From NCBI GenBank assembly GCA_021018815.1, contig JAITYX010000004.1, forward strand, positions 10,910,501-10,974,500: a stretch of DNA of 64,000 nt. The letters are read 5' to 3'. Positions 12,687-24,368 of the stretch are shown in pieces. Position 1 is the first letter of the stretch; every line of letters starts with the position of its first letter. The notes under the pieces are model-generated. The model saw only the letters and a list, made by a program, of their open reading frames with translations. It had not been told where the DNA came from and made no database searches. The DNA comes from Talinum fruticosum. Its lineage: Eukaryota > Streptophyta > Magnoliopsida > Caryophyllales > Talinaceae. A program made the translations under genes and the position numbers.

Positions 12687-14076
12687 TGTTGGGAAGAATT
12701 AAGTTCTAAAATTATAACCGCAAGTGCATGGCATAGTTATAGCTAACCGGCAAGCACGGGTCGTGTCTACAGAGAGTTGTGTTTCAAATATCAAAGCTAA
12801 TCTAAACTTTCTATCTAGGCGAATCAACACAGATGAGATAGATATGGTAACAAAACTAACCTAGAAAGTAATAAAAATAAAATACTCGGGTTGTGATTTT
12901 ACCACTTAATAAACTAACTAATCAAGACAAGCCTAAACCTAACCAAGTCTATGCAAGCATTTAAGAGTGGTCGGTTGCACCATCAAAGGCTACTCAAGCC
13001 ACACTTTCGAGGGTCATGAGCTAATCTAATTGTTCTAACCACCTACTTTTGTGGGGTTAGCCCAATTAGACTACAAGAGTAGCAACCTATGGAGCTAGCT
13101 AGGATTCGGGCTATTTTCATGCCAAAATCCCGACTATCCTCTTTACCCACGCTAGTAATTGACTCCACCTTTCATTGATAGACCAATCACCCAAAAATCA
13201 AGATGAAAATCCCTTTCGGGCATTTAATCGAACACGTGGTGGGCATGAGAAACAATCCCAAATAACAAGCATAAACTAGTTGGGTTAAGGCCTAAACAAG
13301 ATAACCACAACCAAAGCAATCAACTTTAACAACTAATTGACATTAAAACATGAAACAAAAATAAAGACTACACTAAAGAACAAACTAACACAAACCGACT
13401 TAAACAAGAACATAAACTAGATAATTAAACTCAAGCATGAAAACAAGTAATAAAACTAACTATAATTAACATCTATACTAATAAAAATTGATTCTTGAAA
13501 CTAAATTAAACAATTAAAGTATTAAACTAGAAGTAAAGAAGAAGAGAGAAAGAGAAAACTTATGCTTGAATTGAAATTAAAGGCTTGAATCCCAAAATCT
13601 TGTACAAATCTCTACACTTATCTCCCCTTAATGGGGTTTTATTTTGGCTAATTAAGAACCCTAAGAGGTCCCTAAAAACCCTAAAAATTGAGCCTCCTTT
13701 GAATTAGAGGCAAAATTGTTCTTTTATAACCTGTAAAACCGAGAAAAATCGAAACTCGGAAGCCGCACAGCCGTGCGGATTCTGCACAACCCCTGTGCGA
13801 CTTCGAAAGCTTCGGTCGGTTCGCACGGTTGTGCGGCTTTTGCACTCGCCCCCGTGTGACTTCTCGCACAGCTGTGCGAAGTTGCACTCGCCGCCTGTGC
13901 ACACCATTATCTTGCTCGTTTTGCTTCCTTTTTGGCTCAAACTTTTGTTATTGTCTCGATTTGATTTATTACCTACAAAAGTAAGAAAAACAAGTAAAAA
14001 TCCTAAAATTAAATTATTTTACAAGTCAAAAATTAAGTAAATAAGGCTATAAATGACGTAATATTTGGACCGAACA
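12687..14076 (-). repeat. Full-length gypsy LTR (1390 bp) inside gag
   Basis: On the minus strand it starts TGTTCGGTCC and ends CTTCCCAACA, giving TG...CA ends. It matches the inverted copy at 14645-15879 and fragments at 11470-11697 and 51536-51908. The 5 bp on either side differ, so a simple solo-LTR insertion with a target duplication is not proven. The LTR contains a cluster of GC-rich palindromes at 13762-13900, which is unlike its AT-rich remainder. Confidence 0.78.
13762..13900. repeat. Tandem palindromic GCAC/GTGC units in LTR
   Basis: Three or more diverged units, each a short palindrome (for example CGCACAGCTGTGCG at 13865-13878, a perfect 14-bp palindrome) followed by TTGCACTCGCC-like spacers. 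Units also occur in the inverted LTR (about 14690-14790) and in the fragment near 11480. Function unknown. Confidence 0.7.
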
Positions 14077-14640
14077 GATCAATTTGGCACTCAGCAGCCA
14101 TATGCCCTTGCACTCCACATATCTTGCAAACTACATGTCCCTCACTTGCAGTACTAGAGGAACAATTGGAAGTGGATACCGCACTTACACGCTCCAATAT
14201 CCGACCGAGAGCCTCCACCTTGCTAGCTAGGAGAGCAATAAAATCAATCTCATGCATCCCTCCTTTCTTTGAAACCGACTTCTCATTGCCCCAATCATAA
14301 CTATTGGCGGCCATGTTGTCAATGAGGGCTTTGGCTTCACCTTTATCCTTAGCCATTAGAACGCCTCCTGCAGCTGCATATATAGAAACCCGAATCCGGG
14401 AAGGTAGCCTAGTGTAGAAAGTTTGAAGGAGCATCCATTCCGGAATACTATGGTGAGGATACTTCTTTTCGAGATCCTTGTAGCGCTCCCAAGCCTCATA
14501 GAGTGACTCTCCATCCTCCAAACAAAAGGTGGAGATGGCGTTCCGCAGCTTGGCGGTCTTGCTTGGGGAAAGAACTTTGCCATGAACGCCTTTGACAAAG
14601 CTTCCCAAGTGGCGTACTTGTTGGGGTCCTCATTCAATAA
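14077..14640 (-). pseudogene. gypsy gag, N-terminal half
   Basis: Athila-type gag capsid motifs: NKYATWEALSKAFMAKFFP, then in another frame SKTAKLRNAISTF, DGESLYEAWERYKDLEKKYP and IPEWMLLQTFYTRL, a segment AAAGGVLMAKDKGEAKALI, and finally a CCHC-like knuckle CKICGVQGHMAAEC. A frameshift lies near 14570-14580. The frame ends inside the LTR at 14076. Confidence 0.8.
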
Positions 14641-14644
14641 CAAA

Positions 14645-15879
14645 ATGTTTGAACAAAAAAGGAAACAAAATGAGGAAGATAATGGTGTGCACAGGCAGCA
14701 GTGCAACTTCGCACGGTTGTGCGAAGTAGCATGGGGTACCGGTGCAGAATTTGCACAGTACCCATGCAGAAGTCGCATGGTCGTGCACCGACCCAGTTTT
14801 GATTTTTGCTTGGTTTTTACAACCTATAAAAGGATAATTTTGACTCTGATTTTGGGGGTTCGATTTTTAGGGATTTTAGGGACCTCTTAGGATTCTTACT
14901 TAGCCAAAATAAAATTCATTGGTGGGAGATTAGTGTAGAGATTTGTACAATATTTTGGATTCAAGCCTTCAATTTCAATTCAAACATAAGTTTTCTCTTT
15001 CTCTTTTTCCTCTTTATTTCAAGTTTATTATTTTGGTTGTTCAATTTAGTTTAAAGATTTAATTTTTTCTGAATTTAGATGTTAATTATAGTTAAATTAA
15101 TTGTTTATTTTCATGTTTGAGTTTAATCAATTAGTTTATGTTCTTGCTCATGTCGGTTTGTGCTATTTTGTTATTTAATGTAGTTTTTATGTTTATTTCA
15201 TACTTTTATCAATTAGTTGTTAAAGTTGATTGCTTTGATTGTAATTAGCCTCCCTAATGGCTATTAATCTCGTTTAAACCTCAACCTAACTACTTTATGC
15301 TCGTTATTTGGGATTGTTTCTCATGCTCGCCACGTGTTCGATGAAATGTCCGAAAGGGATTTCAATCTTGATTTTTGGCGGTTGGTCTATCACCGAAAGG
15401 TGGAGTCAATTTGCTAGTGTTGGTAAGAGAACAGTTGGGGTTTTGGCATGAAAACAGCTTAAATCCTAGCTAGGTCCAAGGTTGCTATTTTTGTGGTGTA
15501 GTTGGACTAACCCCGCGAAAGTAAATGGTTAGAACAATTAGATTAACTCATGACCCTCGAAAGTGTGGCTTGAGTCGGTTTTGATGGTGCAACCGATCAC
15601 TCCTAAATACTTGTATAAATTTGGGTAGGTTTAGACTTAACTTGATTAATTAGTTTATTAAGTGGTAAAATCACAACTTGAGTACATTTTTATTGTTTTC
15701 TAGGTTTGTTTAAATCATCATATTTATCTCATCTATGCTGATTCGCTTAGACAGAAAATTTGAGATAACTTTGATATTTGAAACAAAACTTTTTGTGCAC
15801 ATAACCCGTGCTTGCCGACTAGCTAAAACTACGCCGTGCACTTGCCATTAATAAATTTAAGACTTAATTCTTCCTAACA
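14645..15879 (+). repeat. Inverted partial gypsy LTR (1235 bp)
   Basis: Reverse complement of 12687 to about 13950. It lacks the first 130 bp or so of the LTR and ends CTTCCTAACA. With 12687-14076 it makes a head-to-head inverted repeat of about 1.2 kb around a 0.7 kb gag spacer. Confidence 0.8.
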
Positions 15880-16166
15880 AACGCTTAAGTTGTAATATAA
15901 TTATACTATTCAATTATAACATTTTTTTAATTTATTACATGATATAATAATTTTTAAATCGAGAGAAGACAGTCAAGGTGTGTTTTATACAACACGCATA
16001 TCATTACTCTTTCTGTTATTTTATAATTCCACTAATATATAAATGACTAATTACCAAATTTATACTTATTAATGATTTTTTTCCTCTCCTTTTTTATTGG
16101 CTTTCTTGATTTTCAATCAAACTTTGGGGCAACTTAATCTTTCAACATAAATTTTGTCATGAATTA
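15880..16166. other. No gene seen
   Basis: AT-rich flank between the inverted LTR and a MITE end. Partly similar to 9430-9545 (interspersed repeat). Confidence 0.45.
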
Positions 16167-18176
16167 CTCCCTTCATTTCAAAATATTTGTCGTTTTAAGA
16201 TTATGAGTGAGTACCAAGAAAACCTTTTTTGAATTTTTTCTCTCCCAATTCAACTTTTCAAGTACAAACAAACCTAAGAAAACCTAAGGAATGAGCATAA
16301 ATGTTTTTTAATTTTCCTCATGCTAATCACTTTTTTTTTCTTTTTTTTCATTTTTTTGATTTTTCTCTCTTTTTTATTTTTTTCATCATTTTTTTGAACA
16401 AATAATATTGGCATGGGAATCATGAAAATAACTCAATTCCAAAGGGTCTAATAAGGGACTCATCAATTTTTTTTTCTTTAACACAAATCCCAATTTCAAG
16501 CTACAAAACCGAATAAAACACCATCTCTATACAACTCAAAACTGGTCAACTCAAGAAGTGTTGCTCCTTAACCTTGGTGATAGGATTCAAAAATGTGTTT
16601 GGGCCAATAGTAAAGCAGAAATAGGTGCCAAAAAAAAAGGTTAAAGCTCAAAAGGCTAGCAAAAAGGTAAATATAGTAGGGTGGCTTTTTGGCTCATGTA
16701 TTTTAAAAATCAATGAATGCCTCTATCATATTACATAATATATATACCAAATGTGGTCTCAAAGAGAAACAAAACAAGTTCTATAGGAAATGTACCAAGG
16801 AAGAGTCACACATCAAATGAAATATGAGAATTAGTCTATAAAGCTTAAAATCTCACCGTTCCTCTACCAAAATCAAACTATTTCAAAAATTGAATGTCGG
16901 GATTCAAACGGAACATAGAATGACACATTTTGTATCAAAATCAAACTAGTCACACATCATACATCCATGCAAACTAATAGCCAAGTAACAAGGGGTCAAA
17001 GCTAATCAAAATGCCACAAACTCCCCAAAAACAATTTTAAAAAGAAAAATCTTTTTGCTATTTTGAAAAATTTTCATTTTTTTTTCTCTTTTTCAAAATA
17101 TTGAATCATTAATTCTCCTTCACCACACCTAGATCTCACAATGTCTTTATTAGGAGTCAAGGAGCAACCACACCAACAAAAAAGACTCAATTATATACAA
17201 AAGCACTACCAAAAAAAAAAACAAAAACAAAAACAAAACATGAATATATACAAATGGGTGACCATGGCCATACAACATCCAAAATTAATCCTCAAAATGA
17301 TCACCCCACAAAATGACAATCCTAAATATCCACAACTAAAAGCAAAAAGAAAAACAAAATCCTAAATATCCACTAAAATTAGAAAAAGAAAAAAATATAA
17401 GAAAAAGAGAAAGAGAGGAAACGAGTATACCGAGGTTAGGTGTCTGGGTGCACCTAAACTAATGTCTTCTAAAATAGTACTAAGAAGACTCAAGGAACAT
17501 CAGTCACTCCTCCTCATCTCAAGATTAAGCTCCAACTCGGATGTTGTCGAGCTCTAACGAGCTTATCAAATACATGAGCACAAAACTCAGACGAATGTGA
17601 ATAAGAGAACACAACAACAAATATGTTTAGTGATATTCAAGTGCTCTCTTAAACATATCGAAGCTTTAGAAAAATCAAAAGAGTGATCAAAGAAAGTGGT
17701 CCACATGATTTTTCTAGGCATGTCCTCTAGGTAAGCATGAAAAGGGTCAGAGGAAAGTTTAAAACCTACAAAGGTACCTAAGGACATAATATTATCAACC
17801 ATATCCCCCTCAAAGATATCAAATGAGTTATCTACATGGCACACATCTAACTCAGAATTACAAATCAAATAGGTACCGAGCTCAGAAAAATGATACTCGG
17901 GGAAGGGGAGGGTGGTGAACAAATAGGGGAAGTAGGGATCAAAGCGAGTGGGTCGGGAGACACTAAATTCATGATAAAATTTGTGTTAAAAGACCAAGTT
18001 GTCCCAAGATTTCATTGGAAATGAAGAAAATCAATGAGAAAAGAGAGAAATAAACCAATTAATAAGGACAAAATTGGTAAACTAGTAATTAATATACGTC
18101 ATTGGAATTGTAAAGTGTAAAGTATTGTGAAACGAAAAAATTAGTTAAATTGATATGTATTTGAAAATGGAGGGAG
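16167..18176. mobile_element. Stowaway-like MITE ends flanking a retroelement remnant
   Basis: The left end TA-CTCCCTTCATTTCAAAATA and the right end TGAAAATGGAGGGAG-TA are inverted copies of the common Stowaway/mariner MITE terminus, each bordered by TA. A normal MITE would be a few hundred bases; here about 1.7 kb of other sequence lies between the arms. A second related end (GACAAGTATTATAAAATAGAGGAG) lies at about 18207-18238, so the exact pairing is uncertain. Confidence 0.5.
16300..17960 (-). mobile_element. Probable LTR-retrotransposon remnant inside the MITE
   Basis: A-rich and T-rich tracts and the string ATCTAGGTGTGGTGAAGG (minus strand, about 17120) are typical of the 3' regions of plant gypsy elements. 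A minus-strand open frame at 17587-17922 (111 codons, FTTLPFPEYHFSELGTYLI) has no domain I recognise. No LTR pair or pol motif was found. Confidence 0.4.
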
Positions 18177-18349
18177 TATATTTTATTGATATTTCCTTAC
18201 AACCTAAAAACGACAAGTATTATAAAATAGAGGAGTATTTAGTTATCGAGGAAATTCAAAGAGTTGGACAACTTGTTGCTAATGGAGGGCACTACCAAAA
18301 CTACTCCACCTCTATGGGTTAGAGGTGGTTGGCTTACAATTAGTATATG

Positions 18350-18610
18350 TTCCTCCCGTGAGTACAAACCTTGATGTAGTTCCGAGGTTAATTAATATAC
18401 AATTATATATTGATTAGTGTATAATTGTACACTAGTCAGTATACAATTGTACACTAATTATGTCTGAGAGTACATGACGGTTTGTACTAATGTACATTAA
18501 TTAATATACAATTGTACAATAATTAATATACAATTATACGCTAATCAATATATAATCGTATACTAATTAACCCGGAAGTACATGACGGTTTATACTCCTA
18601 GGAGTACATT
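18350..18610. repeat. AT-rich degenerate tandem repeat
   Basis: Repeats of about 20 bp close to TTAATATACAATTGTACACT, each near-palindromic (ATACAATTGTAC). Two longer sub-blocks end in the same GTACATGACGGTTT string, near 18470-18485 and 18580-18593. Confidence 0.75.
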
Positions 18611-18756
18611 AAAATTTTCCGTTGGCTTAGCCATAGCTACAGGAACATAAAATCCAGCGTGAAAGTGATTTGATTCCTGCATGCTTCAAACTCGGATACT
18701 ATGCTTATAGATGCTTGGTTTCAACCTTCAAGTGAGAAACTAGAACTTAATATAGG

Positions 18757-19042
18757 CCTGTTCGAATTTACATACAAAACGCACATATACATAAATATAA
18801 AGAGAAACGAGCATAAAAGAGCATAAACGAACATAAAATAGCAGTAAACGAACATAAATAAACATAAAAGAACATAAACGAACGAAAATGAATTGTTAAA
18901 ATAAGAAATGAACGAATATAAACGAACATAAAAAACATAAACGAACATACAAGAACATAAAAGAATATAAACGAACGTAAAAGAACATAAATGAACATAC
19001 AAACATAAATAGATTCCATTTTTTATGTAACTTCGAACAAGT
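18757..19042. mobile_element. Short TIR element with internal GAACATAAAC minisatellite
   Basis: Ends are inverted copies: CTGTTCGAATTTACATACAAAA on the left and TTATGTAACTTCGAACAAG on the right. The inside is a run of about 10-12 bp units (GAACATAAAC with variants). A shorter relative with the same ends lies at about 63338-63437. The long tyrosine/phenylalanine-rich open frames here are translations of the minisatellite. Confidence 0.65.
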
Positions 19043-19137
19043 AGTAATTTAACTTTGGATGATGTAATCAACGAAAGTCATATCTACTACTTACAAATCC
19101 CTCAAATTTATAATGATGGCGGGAGGGGGCAAAACTT

Positions 19138-19613
19138 ATTGGATTTTTTATGAAAATAATATAAACTTTTTAATATGACCTTTTTCTTTAGGATGGCAGT
19201 ACAAACTCTAACATTATTTAACGATTTTAGAATGTAACCGAATTTGGTGGATTGAGACTCTTTTGAGAGTTAACGTGTCAAGTGAGGTTGTCATGTGTAC
19301 AGTGGAATTAAAATTTTGACATTAGATTTTTGAGGTTTAATAAGCAAGCTTCTGTGTGTTGGAGAATTAACTAGAAAAAAAGTTTGCTGATTGGACCATT
19401 AAACCTGAAAAATGCAAAGTCAAAATTTTGACTTTGTTGTACATGTAGCCTCACTTAACATGCCAACTCTCGGACGAGTCCCAGTCCTCAAACTCTGTTG
19501 TGTTCCAAAATTATTAACTAATATTAAAGTTCATACTGCTCATGACAAAAAAAATCGTCGTATAATGTTTGGTCAATACCCCCAAAATTCATATTATTTC
19601 TATCAAAAATCCA
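19138..19613. mobile_element. Long-hairpin (foldback) element, copy 2
   Basis: Left half from TTGGATTTTTTATGAAAATAA is the inverted complement of the right half, which ends TTTCTATCAAAAATCCAA. It shares blocks with the element at 9645-10115, including the ACTCTGTTGTGT/ACTCAGTTGTGT and TTCATATTATT parts. Non-coding. Confidence 0.75.
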
Positions 19614-20025
19614 AACTTTAGTAGAAATTCACGAACATGAAATATACGATAAATTGACGATTGTGAGTATAATGTTACACTGAATGATGAAGTGCTCATT
19701 AGATTGAGTCTTTCACCTGCAAGAGTAACTTAGACTATAGCAGGTTATTAATGTAGAGATTCCAGCTCTGTCCTCTTAAAGGTTAATCTGTTATATCCTG
19801 TGCTGTTCTGTATGTTGATCTTATCATTTTTCTGCAATTCAAGCAGTATTTTAAGACTTCCTTTAAGCTTAAACATTCAAGTTCATGATATTCATTTATT
19901 TGGGTTACACAGGCATGTCTTTTGCACAATGTGCTGCTAGAAACAACATTTATCTGTCACATTTATTTTTAGAAAACAATTACTGAGCATAAAATATACA
20001 GGAGTGCAATTAAAGGAGATCTAAA
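19614..20025. other. 3' flank of gene B
   Basis: No gene seen. It presumably includes the 3' UTR of gene B on the minus strand. Confidence 0.5.
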
Positions 20026-23000
20026 TTAAAGAAGCCACCAAAGAAGATGCCACTCCACAAACTCGAACCATGTTTCGCTCCATCTCGGATTGATTCTTAG
20101 CACCACAATTGTCGTCATGAATGCGATGAAAAATGCCATCCCAAAGCTCCATAAGAAGACTTCTATGTCAAGTCCGCAATCCCCATCTTCTGAGCTAGTG
20201 CTCGTAGGAGGTAGTGCACTGATTGAAACTGGATTACAGGACTTATGCTGTGCTTTCCCACACAGCCTAGGATTTCCCACATAGTTTCTCTCATCAAAGT
20301 TGGCAAACTGCCCTGTTTCAGGAGTTCTTCCTGACAAGTTGTTGTAGGACACATTGAATATCTCCAGGAAGTTAAGCTCGACAAGCTTATGTGGAATCAT
20401 GCCACTCAAGAAGTTGTTAGAAAGGTCTAAGCTCTCAATCTGCTTCAGATTGGAGAAGCTAATAGGGATGGGCCCAGATAACTTGTTGTGTGACAAGTTC
20501 AATAAATGAACATGCGGTAAGTTTCCCAACTCTGGTGGGATGAAACCACCGAGTTTGTTGCTGGACAAATCCAATCCCGACATATACACAAGATCTATGC
20601 CTATATAATGAAGGTAAACATTCTTTACGAGCAATTCCACTTCTTCTCTTATAGGAGATGTACGTAGAGTACCTTGGTTTATGGTCTCCAACCATTCATC
20701 ATCATATCGTGTAATGGTGCTCATACCAAAAGACATATTCGCAAAACAAGTGAGTATTCCTCCGGATAAATGGTTATGTGAGAGATCTAATATATTAATA
20801 CCTTCTAACTGGCATAACTCAGGTGGAATTTGACCATATAGACGATTCCCACCGAGTACAAGCACTTGTAGCCAGGACAGCATGTTCATCCATGATGGAA
20901 TAACTCCTGAGAGTTGATTATCCCTTAGATTAAGTGTTACTAGCCTTGAACTGCTCGATAATGCATGCGGTATAGACCCTGAGAAACTATTCTTCTGCAA
21001 CAGCATAAATTCCAACGAAGAAAAGTTTGAACATGAAGGTATGGATCCAGTGAAGTTGTTATATGAGAGATCTAAATAGCTGAGGGACTGCAGTTTGCAT
21101 ATTTCCATGGGAATTTCACCTTGTATAACGTTTTTTGACATAGACAGTGCACGCAAAGAGGTGAAGTTCCCAATCCAACTTGGAAGTGAACCTCTTACCT
21201 TGTTGTTCGACAAATCCAAGTATTTTAAGTGTTGACTTCTAAGGAGGGAATCCTTAATCGTCCCTTCAAATCTATTGTTACTCAGGCTCAACCACCATAG
21301 AAATGGTAGGTTCATTTGCTCTGATATTACCTCCCCTTGTAGTTGGTTGTCATTTAGTTGCACTATTAGTATGAACTGTGAATTACTGAGCAACTGTCTT
21401 GGTAGTTCTCCAGAAAAGTTATTGTAGGACAAGTCTAGAGCTTCAAGCTGATCCAAGTTAGCCATTGACGGTGGAATGGATCCTTCAAAATGGTTCCGTG
21501 ACATGTTCAATAGCGTGAGCTGGGGTAACATAAAACCAATGTCTATGGGCAGCTTACCTTCAAAATTGTTGCTCGAGATTACCAATGTATCCAAGGACTG
21601 TGTGGTAAAGCGAGGCAACTTGAGATATCCGGTAAGAGAATTGTTTTTTAAGTCCAAGACTCTAAGCCCTGTGTTATTATTTAACAACCAAGTAGGGAAA
21701 GGTCCAACCAACTTATTGCTGGAGAGGTTAATGTCACTCAAATTGTGTTGCTCCAACAAAAATTTTGGAATAATTCCCTTCGGCTTGTTCAAACTGCAAT
21801 CTTGCAAGCCCAGGGACTGCAACTGAAATGAAGGGTGCCATGGGGTATCTTCAGTATAAACTTCTAACTGGTTTCGTGAAAGTTGTAAAACTTGAAGCAT
21901 TGAGAAGTTGGCAAAAACACTTAGCGACAATTCACCTTCAAAAAAGTTGTCTGAGAGATCAAGCGCTTGGAGGGAGGATAAGTTGTGGAGACATGAAGGC
22001 AGAGACCCAGAAAACTGATTTTCTTTCAGATGCAATTCCAAAATGTTTTTCAATTTGCAAACACCTGTGAAGGAGTAAATTTTTAAATAGTAAAATTAAT
22101 ACCAGATTCTGCTATAAAATTTGTAGATGATGGGGTACCTTGGATTGAACCATGGAATTTATTGGAGCTCAAATTCAATGCCTTCAACTCCGTCAGATTT
22201 GCTAATTCTGCAACCAAGAAGAATAAAAGCCAAAAAAGAACTACTCAAAATTGTCCAAGAATTGCATGATCTCATAGTCTCGCATGTGGTTGTGGTTAAG
22301 TGAGTCAAGTTACCTTGTATGGAGCTGTTTAAGTTAAGGTTGTAGCTCAAATCTAGTACTTGCAGTTGCCTCAAATTCACTAATTCTGCAATAGAAGGAA
22401 ATCAATCAAGAACATCTCAATTTAAGTCCTATCGTGATTTTTATGAACACTATGGCCATGTTCCATTTAGCTTTAGCTTATAACTCCTTACAACTAAGCT
22501 TATAACCTTACAACTAAATGGAACGGGCCTTATATCTTATATTTGATGGTACTGTGTTAGTTGCCTTACTTTGGAGGATGGAATTATCGAAATTGTTATA
22601 GCTCAAATCTAGGACTTCCAACTCTCTCAAATTTGCCAATTCTGCAAAAGGAAAGGAAAGGTGTAAAAGAAAAGGGTAGTAAGAAGTCTTCATATGTTCT
22701 AGTCAAATAGAATTTCAAAAACTTTTATTAAATAGTAAGAGATGCATATAACGATTAACCTTTGGATGGGAAGGTGGATTCATTCAAGCCACATGAACTG
22801 AGAGCCAATTTTTAAGACTTGTAAAAGCGCCCAATGAAATCCGACCCTCTTGAAAGTCATTGAAGTTCAACTCAAGAGTTTGTAGGTTCGTCAAAGTAGA
22901 GATCCTAGTCGAACCTAAAAAGAGCACGAAGCCGATGTATATGAGACCGCCTCAAATATTAATTACACAGATATAGCTCAGGTTGATAACGTCATTAATG

Positions 23001-23394
23001 CATAATACATACCATTTTTATCGACAAAACCACCAATGCTGTTTGACGATAAATCAAGGCTTATGAGTCCCGGAAAAGGCAGCAACATTGTCACATTAAA
23101 GACCCATGGTTTTTTAACATCCACCATAGAGTTGAGATTCAACTCGATTACATGTCGAGTGACGGAATTGCAATGAACCCTCTGCCAAGTGCAGCAATTA
23201 TATTTATCTTCCTCTCCCTCGCCTAATCCATTATTGAAGAATTCATCATAAGTAGGATCCACATGAGATCTCAAGTAGGAACTGAGATCACGTAAAGCAA
23301 GCCTTTCTTCCTCCTTGCAACTTTCCACATTACAAGCCCGTATAAGAGTTGCTAATATAATCCACAGCACGTATTTTGGCAAACCCCGACTCAT
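20026..23394 (-). CDS. LRR receptor-like protein gene B, one frameshift
   Basis: RLP expected at the plasma membrane, sensing an extracellular ligand; no kinase domain. Exons: 23394-23013, 22914-22760, 22641-22570, 22385-22314, 22207-22139, 22064-20026; all introns GT-AG, phase 1. The start at 23394 (MSRGLPKYVL) matches the paralogs; an upstream in-frame Met lies at 23415. Exon 1: signal peptide, then ESCKEEERLAL and the cap NCCTWQRVHC. The four small exons encode LRRs. The large exon, fully open, has many LRRs, an island region (between FANMSFG and YMSGLDLSSNK), further LRRs, the cap NPRLCGKAQHKSC, acidic SSEDGDCGLDIE, a membrane helix (FLWSFGMAFFIAFMTTIVVL) and tail WWLL. The only break is a missing base near 22807-22814 in exon 2; with one base added the exon sum is exactly 930 codons. 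It is either a recent pseudogene or a sequence error. Confidence 0.85.
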
Positions 23395-23415
23395 CGCTAG
23401 CTTACTAGAACGCAA

Positions 23416-24368
23416 CTTCGTGGTGACGAAGCTTCACTGTACTTACCCCTTAATTTGTTTCTGTGAGTATTATAGACAGTGCATGGTAGTTAGTGATTAG
23501 ACCATTATTGTGGCTTAAAAATTCCACAGCTCGATCGAGACTAAGTCATCAGTTGACTAGCTTTGTTTCTTTCCCCCTTGCCGTCTCCCAACTTGAGCTT
23601 CACGATAAGTGACGTTATTTACTGTCTGGGTTCGGAAATCTTAGCACCGCGTGGGGTAGTGACAAGCTTGCAAGGTGCAATAATGATTCCCCTGAAAAGT
23701 CAAAAAAGTTAGGCAAGCTAGAAAAGAGGGAGACTTAGTCAAATGATTGAAGGCACACTATTGAAAACTTCACTTGACCCATTGATAAATATTATATCAA
23801 GCTACCAAACAAGCCCACAAGAAATTAGTCCGTCCCACTATAACCGTCCAAAATGACTTTTTTTTTTTTTCAGTTTTAATGAACTTTGACTTCACATTTA
23901 AGAAAAAATGTAATTATTTTAGCATTTCGATAAATTGTGACCAAACATTAAAAAATTTCTAAAGTTTCTAAAATATTTTTTAGTGGTATGTTTTTTAATT
24001 TTTTATGAGTAAATAATAGTCTAAGCTTATTTATATTAAGTATAAATAATCAAATTAAGATAGACACAGTGAGACAAAAAGAATATTATTATTGGATTCA
24101 AATCCAAATTTTATATACATACCTTCAAATTCCCTCCTCAAGAAGGCTCTAAGAGAAAAAGGGTTAGATCTATATAGCTATGGTTTCCTGATAAAATTTC
24201 CTTTTGTTTGATTGCTTATGTATATATATATGTATATAATGTATTACTTGATCCACATGCCCAAATGTCTAGTACTATTGTTACTACTGCGTAGCACAAG
24301 ACGCTGACTTGATAAACTAAACTTAAAGACTGCAGTATGACAAAAAGACGAGTACAAAAAGATACAAA
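23416..24368. other. Intergenic region B-C
   Basis: Upstream of B (promoter expected at about 23.4-23.6 kb) and downstream of C. No gene recognised. The minus-strand open frame at 24244-24495 overlaps the 3' end of C in another frame and is not a gene. Confidence 0.5.

Larger units (their letters stand above)
11470..14640 (-). mobile_element. Ty3/gypsy (Athila-like) gag-only element, disrupted
   Basis: Minus-strand order: gag N-terminal part (14640-14077), an inserted LTR (14076-12687), gag C-terminal part (12686-12139), a non-coding 3' region, a purine tract and a truncated 3' LTR. No protease, reverse transcriptase or integrase lies between gag and the 3' LTR, so it is either an internally deleted copy or a non-autonomous gag-only (TR-GAG type) element. 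The 3' region contains the typical tract GCTCGAGGACGAACAAAAG just before the purine tract. Confidence 0.72.

Noticed and set aside
13762..13900. CRISPR-like repeat array
   Set aside because: Units are palindromic and diverged with no spacers of constant length, and lie inside an LTR of a plant element.
17587..17922. Possible host gene of 111 codons
   Set aside because: Lies inside a retroelement remnant, has no known domain and no splice context; kept only as part of the remnant.
18721..19071. Tyr/Phe-rich minus-strand frames that look like membrane proteins
   Set aside because: They are translations of the GAACATAAAC minisatellite.
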